Shown here piece by piece: positions 5,201 to 8,436 of a DNA stretch of 8,436 bases; position 1 is the stretch's first letter, and each line of letters starts with the position of its first letter. The notes below the pieces were generated by a model. That model saw only the letters and a list, made by a program, of their open reading frames with translations, made no database searches and was not told where the DNA came from. Made by a program: the position numbers and the translations under genes. Origin of the DNA: Candidatus Heimdallarchaeota archaeon (lineage in GTDB: Archaea; Asgardarchaeota; Heimdallarchaeia; Heimdallarchaeales; Heimdallarchaeaceae); assembly GCA_030603505.1 (NCBI GenBank), contig JAUVXQ010000042.1:1-8436 (forward strand), given 5' to 3'.

Positions 5201-5902
5201 TTAAGCACCCCCAAAATATTTCTCTGTTACAATTCGACACCCAAAACCATACATATAAAATGTTTTTTTGAAATTTCTCAAACTTTTACGATAATCATGA
5301 TAAACAATTGCTTCTTCTTCAAAACCAAAATTATGACCTTTTTTAAATAGTTTAAAACTTAAACCAACATCTTCTCCACCAGGATTAGAAATATCTTCAT
5401 CAAAACCACCCACATTAACTACATCTTCTTTTCTAAAAATACAATTTGCACTTACAAGATATTTCAGTGATTTAGGAGGTTCTAAAATTCTATGAAAAGT
5501 ATAATATTGTGAGTAAATATCTTTAGATTTAGGAAGAACACGACCACCTACTCCAACAAGTTCATCATGCATTTCCAAGCTCTCTGAAAGATGTTGTATC
5601 CATCTTGGATGAACATAACAATCAGAGTCAGTAAATGCAATCAACTCTCCCTTTGAAGTATTAATTCCCAAATTTCTTGCCTTTGCAGGACCTGAATTAT
5701 TGTCAAGACTAACATATTTAGCTTTAAATAGATGATCTTTTGAAATCCATTTTTTTAGATATGATTGAGTTCCATCATCAGAACAATCATCTATTATTAT
5801 GATTTCATGTGGCATTTTCTCTTTTAGTTTTGAAAAAGAGAGTAAGAGATTCTTAAGTTGCTCTACTCGATTATATGTTGGTACTATAACTGAAATTCTC
5901 AT
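5201..5902 (-). CDS. GT2 family (GT-A fold) glycosyltransferase
   Basis: This 233-residue soluble enzyme should transfer a sugar from a nucleotide donor to an acceptor at the cytoplasmic side. It starts with the family signature MRISVIVPTYNR. IIIDDCSDDG (36-44) and GPAKARNLGI (71-80) form the nucleotide-binding part, TDSD (91-94) is the metal-binding DxD, and GGED (175-178) is the usual place of the catalytic base; VYHDYRKS (200-207) follows. There are no membrane segments, so partner proteins would handle a lipid-linked acceptor. The start overlaps the end of the epimerase gene by 32 bases but is fixed by the signature and by AGAAGTGAT five bases upstream. The position right after an NDP-sugar epimerase suggests it uses the sugar made by its neighbours. 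Donor and acceptor are unknown. Confidence 0.9.
   Translation of the reverse strand: MRISVIVPTYNRVEQLKNLLLSFSKLKEKMPHEIIIIDDCSDDGTQSYLKKWISKDHLFKAKYVSLDNNSGPAKARNLGINTSKGELIAFTDSDCYVHPRWIQHLSESLEMHDELVGVGGRVLPKSKDIYSQYYTFHRILEPPKSLKYLVSANCIFRKEDVVNVGGFDEDISNPGGEDVGLSFKLFKKGHNFGFEEEAIVYHDYRKSLRNFKKTFYMYGFGCRIVTEKYFGGA
5206..5212 (-). promoter_or_regulatory. Shine-Dalgarno site of the 80-residue protein
   Basis: GGGGGTG on the minus strand lies inside the last codons of the glycosyltransferase, five bases before the ATG at 5200. It is the best argument that the small gene is translated and coupled to the glycosyltransferase. Confidence 0.5.
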
Positions 5903-6875
5903 TTATTATCACTTCTCTATCTATAGATTCATTAAAGGAGCACATAATCTTCAAACCTTCTTCTAGACTAACTTTGGGAAACCAATTCAACCAGGTTTTC
6001 ACTCTATCTATGTTGGGAGTTCTATAGTCTGGTTCATGTGGGTACCTATCTACATGAATACATCCATTTGGATTGTTTGTTATTTTGTTAATCAATTTCG
6101 CAAGTTTTAGAATATTAATTGGCTCTGGATTACCAATATTTACAAAATTGTAGCTAAATTGATCATAGTTTATAATTTTCAAAAAACAATCTATTAAATC
6201 ACTAACAAAACAAAATGACCTTTCTTGGTTTCCATCACCATGGATTTTTAGAGGTTTTTTCTTTTTTGCCCACTTAATAAAATTAGGAATAACTCTGCCA
6301 TATTTTGACTTTACATCCATTCTTGGACCATATATGTTAAATGGTCGTATTACTATGTATTCCAATGAATTTATGTTACAAAAATTAGCTACTAGCTCTT
6401 CTCCATATAGTTTACCTACAAAATAAGGGCTTCTGATTCCGTTGGTTTTTAGATTAAAAGTAGTCTCTTCACTCAAATCTCTACCATTGCTTAGTTTGTG
6501 GTGACCATAAACTTCAGAACTTGAGAAGAAAATATACTTTGCATTGGAGTTTTTGGCAACTTCAAGTAAATTTAAATTTCCTTCAGCATTTACTCTTAAA
6601 GCATTAATTGGGTTCTTTTCATAATCTGATGTATTAGCAATGGAAGCTAAATGGATAACATAATCGAAATCTGTGAGTAATGGTAATTCTTCTATTATGT
6701 CTAAATTATAAATTGAAAGAGAATCGCTAATTGTTAGATGTGAAATATTTTGATAGGATCCAGAAGTGAAATTATCAAGAATACAAACTTCGGATTCTCT
6801 CAATAATAGTTCTTCCACTAAATGAGAACCAATGAAACCTGCTCCTCCAGCAATTAGAAATCGTTGTTTTTTCAT
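5871..6875 (-). CDS. Extended-SDR NDP-sugar epimerase/dehydratase/decarboxylase
   Basis: This 334-residue protein converts a nucleotide sugar using bound NAD. The Rossmann motif GGAGFIG (10-16) and the acidic Asp34 (LDNF) indicate NAD. The catalytic residues are SSSE (118-121) and YFVGK (Tyr151, Lys155). The C-terminal part has RPFNIYGPR (177-185), HGDGNQERSF (212-221), NIGNPEP and a WFPKVSLEEGL ending. The Ser-Glu pair before VYG, the GDGxQxRSF segment and the PDYRTPNIDR segment resemble UDP-glucuronate decarboxylase and dTDP-glucose 4,6-dehydratase more than plain 4-epimerases, but the exact reaction cannot be settled. The ATG directly follows the TAA of the radical SAM gene, and a near-perfect AAAGGTGA lies four bases upstream. 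It probably supplies the sugar donor for the downstream glycosyltransferase. Confidence 0.92.
   Translation of the reverse strand: MKKQRFLIAGGAGFIGSHLVEELLLRESEVCILDNFTSGSYQNISHLTISDSLSIYNLDIIEELPLLTDFDYVIHLASIANTSDYEKNPINALRVNAEGNLNLLEVAKNSNAKYIFFSSSEVYGHHKLSNGRDLSEETTFNLKTNGIRSPYFVGKLYGEELVANFCNINSLEYIVIRPFNIYGPRMDVKSKYGRVIPNFIKWAKKKKPLKIHGDGNQERSFCFVSDLIDCFLKIINYDQFSYNFVNIGNPEPINILKLAKLINKITNNPNGCIHVDRYPHEPDYRTPNIDRVKTWLNWFPKVSLEEGLKIMCSFNESIDREVIINENFSYSTNI
5908..5916 (-). promoter_or_regulatory. Shine-Dalgarno site of the glycosyltransferase
   Basis: AGAAGTGAT on the minus strand, five bases before the ATG at 5902, matches the GTGAT half of the archaeal consensus. It lies inside the epimerase coding region and fixes the overlapping start. 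Confidence 0.4.
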
Positions 6876-7841
6876 TTATTCACCTTTGATTTTATATGAA
6901 ACTTTATTCCATAGGAAGTGATCCCAACAAGAAGGTGAAAACTCATTTTCACATCTAAAATCCTTCATCGAATCAAAAATTGCTCTAAAACTTTCTGTCT
7001 TTATGTTTCCAAAACTTAGTCCGCGTCTGTAACTTTCAGTTATACAAGGATACACTGCTCCATCTGGATTTATAATTACATGCTCTTCTCCTGCTTTGCA
7101 TTCAGTTCTTAAATCCATTTTTCCATAAGGATATTTTTGCAAATATTCCCAAAGGATACTATTAGCGAAATTTAACATGTTTTTTTTCTCGAGATTGTTA
7201 AATTGTGACAATATGGTTTCTAGTTCCTTAAAGTTAAAGGAATTGTATTCTGTGTTATTTTCTTCATCACTAAAAGTCGATGGACAAACTAAAGCCAATG
7301 AAACATCAATGTTTTTTTCAGAAAAGAACTCAATTATTTTATAGAATTCATGGTAGTTTTCTCTTGAAATCACGGAGTGAATTTCAATATCTCTAATCTT
7401 GTGTTTTTCAGAATGTTTTTCAGACAATTTTTTTATTTTTAGTATAGAATCAATGGCATATTTAGGATTTTGGTTTTTGTAATTACCTTTATTAAATGAA
7501 TCAAAAGAATAAACAATTTTCGCAAAATCTGCACCTGACTTAAAAAGAGCTTCAATCATTTTATCGTTAAAAATCAATCCATTTGTAATCACCATTAGAG
7601 TGACTCCAGAAGATGAATCAAAAGCATTAAAAATCTGTTCAACATTTTCTCGTATTGAAGGTTCTCCCCCCAATAGAGCTATGTAATTAAACCCTATATC
7701 TATTGCAGATTCTAAAGTCTTAGTTATCTCTTGCGTTGTCAGAATTTCTGGAGCATTAGGTTTATCATGAGTTACTCCACAGTACCTGCATCTGTTATTA
7801 CACCTATTTGTTATTTTAAAGTCTAACCATTTAAATCCCAT
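6876..7841 (-). CDS. Radical SAM enzyme with SPASM/Twitch-like C-terminus
   Basis: This 321-residue protein starts almost directly with the catalytic core: CNNRCRYC (C14, C18, C21) binds the [4Fe-4S] cluster and LLGGEPS (56-62) is the AdoMet-binding GGEP motif. VITNGL (84-89) is the next core strand. The C-terminal part has four cysteines, at 248 (TECKAG), 266 (YPC), 297 and 305. With the INPDGAVYPC segment and FGNI they indicate an auxiliary-cluster SPASM or Twitch domain. Such enzymes act on peptides, on sugars (dehydrogenases or epimerases) or in cofactor synthesis. The start at 7841 overlaps the phosphatase gene by 11 bases, and its TAA touches the ATG of the sugar epimerase. The lack of any N-terminal precursor-binding domain and the epimerase and glycosyltransferase neighbours favour a sugar-related substrate; this is inference. 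Confidence 0.9.
   Translation of the reverse strand: MGFKWLDFKITNRCNNRCRYCGVTHDKPNAPEILTTQEITKTLESAIDIGFNYIALLGGEPSIRENVEQIFNAFDSSSGVTLMVITNGLIFNDKMIEALFKSGADFAKIVYSFDSFNKGNYKNQNPKYAIDSILKIKKLSEKHSEKHKIRDIEIHSVISRENYHEFYKIIEFFSEKNIDVSLALVCPSTFSDEENNTEYNSFNFKELETILSQFNNLEKKNMLNFANSILWEYLQKYPYGKMDLRTECKAGEEHVIINPDGAVYPCITESYRRGLSFGNIKTESFRAIFDSMKDFRCENEFSPSCWDHFLWNKVSYKIKGE
6880..6887 (-). promoter_or_regulatory. Shine-Dalgarno site of the sugar epimerase
   Basis: AAAGGTGA on the minus strand encodes part of the last residues (KGE) of the radical SAM protein and lies four bases before the ATG at 6875. It couples translation of the two genes. Confidence 0.6.
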
Positions 7842-8436
7842 TAAAACATCTCTCTTTATTACTTAAAATTGACAAATTTAAATCTCTAAAATGAAACTTT
7901 ATTTTGTCTTCTTCATTCTTCTCGAGAAAAATAAATTCGAGATAAGTTGGCCATAAAATCCCTTTTCTTATGGTTGTGGGGATAAAATTGTGATACAATA
8001 TTAAATTCCAATCATGGGTAACAAAGATATTTACAACATCACTATTTTCAGAGTCCATGATTTCCAATATTGATCTATGAAAAATACCAGATGCTTCTCG
8101 AAAGGAGAGAATTGAATCTACTTCAATTTCATTTTTAACCCATTTTTCCATAAAATTCTGAACACCCATTTCTTGGATGAAATTTAAAGCTTCCTCCGGA
8201 TTCTTCAAATAAAAACCTGCTAGAAAGTCTCTTTTCTCAATCAAATTAATAGATGAGTCTGTATTCTTTCTAGTACCCTCAGAAATTAACTTAGCTGTTT
8301 CTTTACAGCGTTTAACATTGCTATAGAAGAAATTATATCTTATATTAGGAGGAAGTTTACATCCAAAACTAAGTGCATCCCGACGACCTTCTTCGGTTAA
8401 TAACTGATTGACGGAATCAGATATATCAACTATTTC
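7831..8436 (-). CDS. Histidine phosphatase superfamily protein (5' partial, runs off the right edge)
   Basis: The frame ending at TAA 7833-7831 stays open to the last base of the window, giving 201 visible residues. The TTG at 8244 is therefore not a real start. The visible part begins EIVDISDSVNQLLTEEGRRD. LTEEGRRDA (13-21) and FYSNVKRCKETAKLI (37-51), with its conserved arginine, are the standard second block of the phosphoglycerate-mutase/phosphatase superfamily. VNIFVTHDWN (about 135-144) supplies the second catalytic histidine. The first block with the nucleophilic histidine (RHG) should lie just beyond the edge. These enzymes remove or move phosphate via a phosphohistidine. In this operon a sugar-phosphate phosphatase role is plausible but unproven. 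It overlaps the next gene by 11 bases. Confidence 0.8.
   Translation of the reverse strand, partial: EIVDISDSVNQLLTEEGRRDALSFGCKLPPNIRYNFFYSNVKRCKETAKLISEGTRKNTDSSINLIEKRDFLAGFYLKNPEEALNFIQEMGVQNFMEKWVKNEIEVDSILSFREASGIFHRSILEIMDSENSDVVNIFVTHDWNLILYHNFIPTTIRKGILWPTYLEFIFLEKNEEDKIKFHFRDLNLSILSNKERCFNGI

Overview
The window is AT-rich and looks archaeal. The grounds are an AT-rich TATA-type box placed so that the adenine methyltransferase mRNA would be nearly leaderless, oligo-T tracts after the minus-strand operon, Shine-Dalgarno sequences of the GGTGA type inside a tightly packed operon, and a protein tail (Pro-Glu-Phe, hydrophobic helix, basic end) resembling archaeal PEF-CTERM sorting signals. 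The lineage cannot be fixed from this; an Asgard-type or other uncultured archaeon is only a guess. No rRNA, tRNA, CRISPR array, insertion sequence or origin was seen.

Left part (1-2469), a DNA-modification neighbourhood. A plus-strand gene enters from the left edge and ends at 123. Its last 40 residues resemble the C-terminus of an N6/N4 DNA methyltransferase. It meets, stop codon against stop codon, a complete minus-strand Dam-type (D12 class) adenine methyltransferase at 124-1050. Upstream of that lies a gene broken into three reading-frame pieces (1114-2469). Together the pieces look like one ~450-residue helix-hairpin-helix DNA glycosylase/AP lyase (HhH-GPD superfamily) with a cysteine-rich C-terminal half. 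At least three separate lesions are needed to explain the breaks.

Middle (2470-3707). A divergent promoter region leads to an unrecognised plus-strand protein with one membrane anchor (2634-3212). Terminators follow, then a short minus-strand fragment (3327-3707). This is the tail of a repeat-containing surface protein with a PEF-like anchor but no signal peptide, so it is probably a remnant. It marks the boundary between two unrelated modules.

Right part (3703-8436), a compact minus-strand operon read from the right edge leftwards. It encodes a histidine-phosphatase-superfamily protein (N-terminus outside the window), a radical SAM protein with a SPASM/Twitch-like tail, an extended-SDR NDP-sugar epimerase/decarboxylase/dehydratase, a GT2 glycosyltransferase, an unrecognised basic 80-residue protein, and a second radical SAM/SPASM protein. 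Genes abut (TAA directly followed by ATG) or overlap by a few to about sixty bases. The simplest reading is synthesis and transfer of an unusual, radically modified sugar for a surface glycan or glycoconjugate. A modified-peptide pathway is possible, but nothing in the 80-residue protein shows that it is a precursor.
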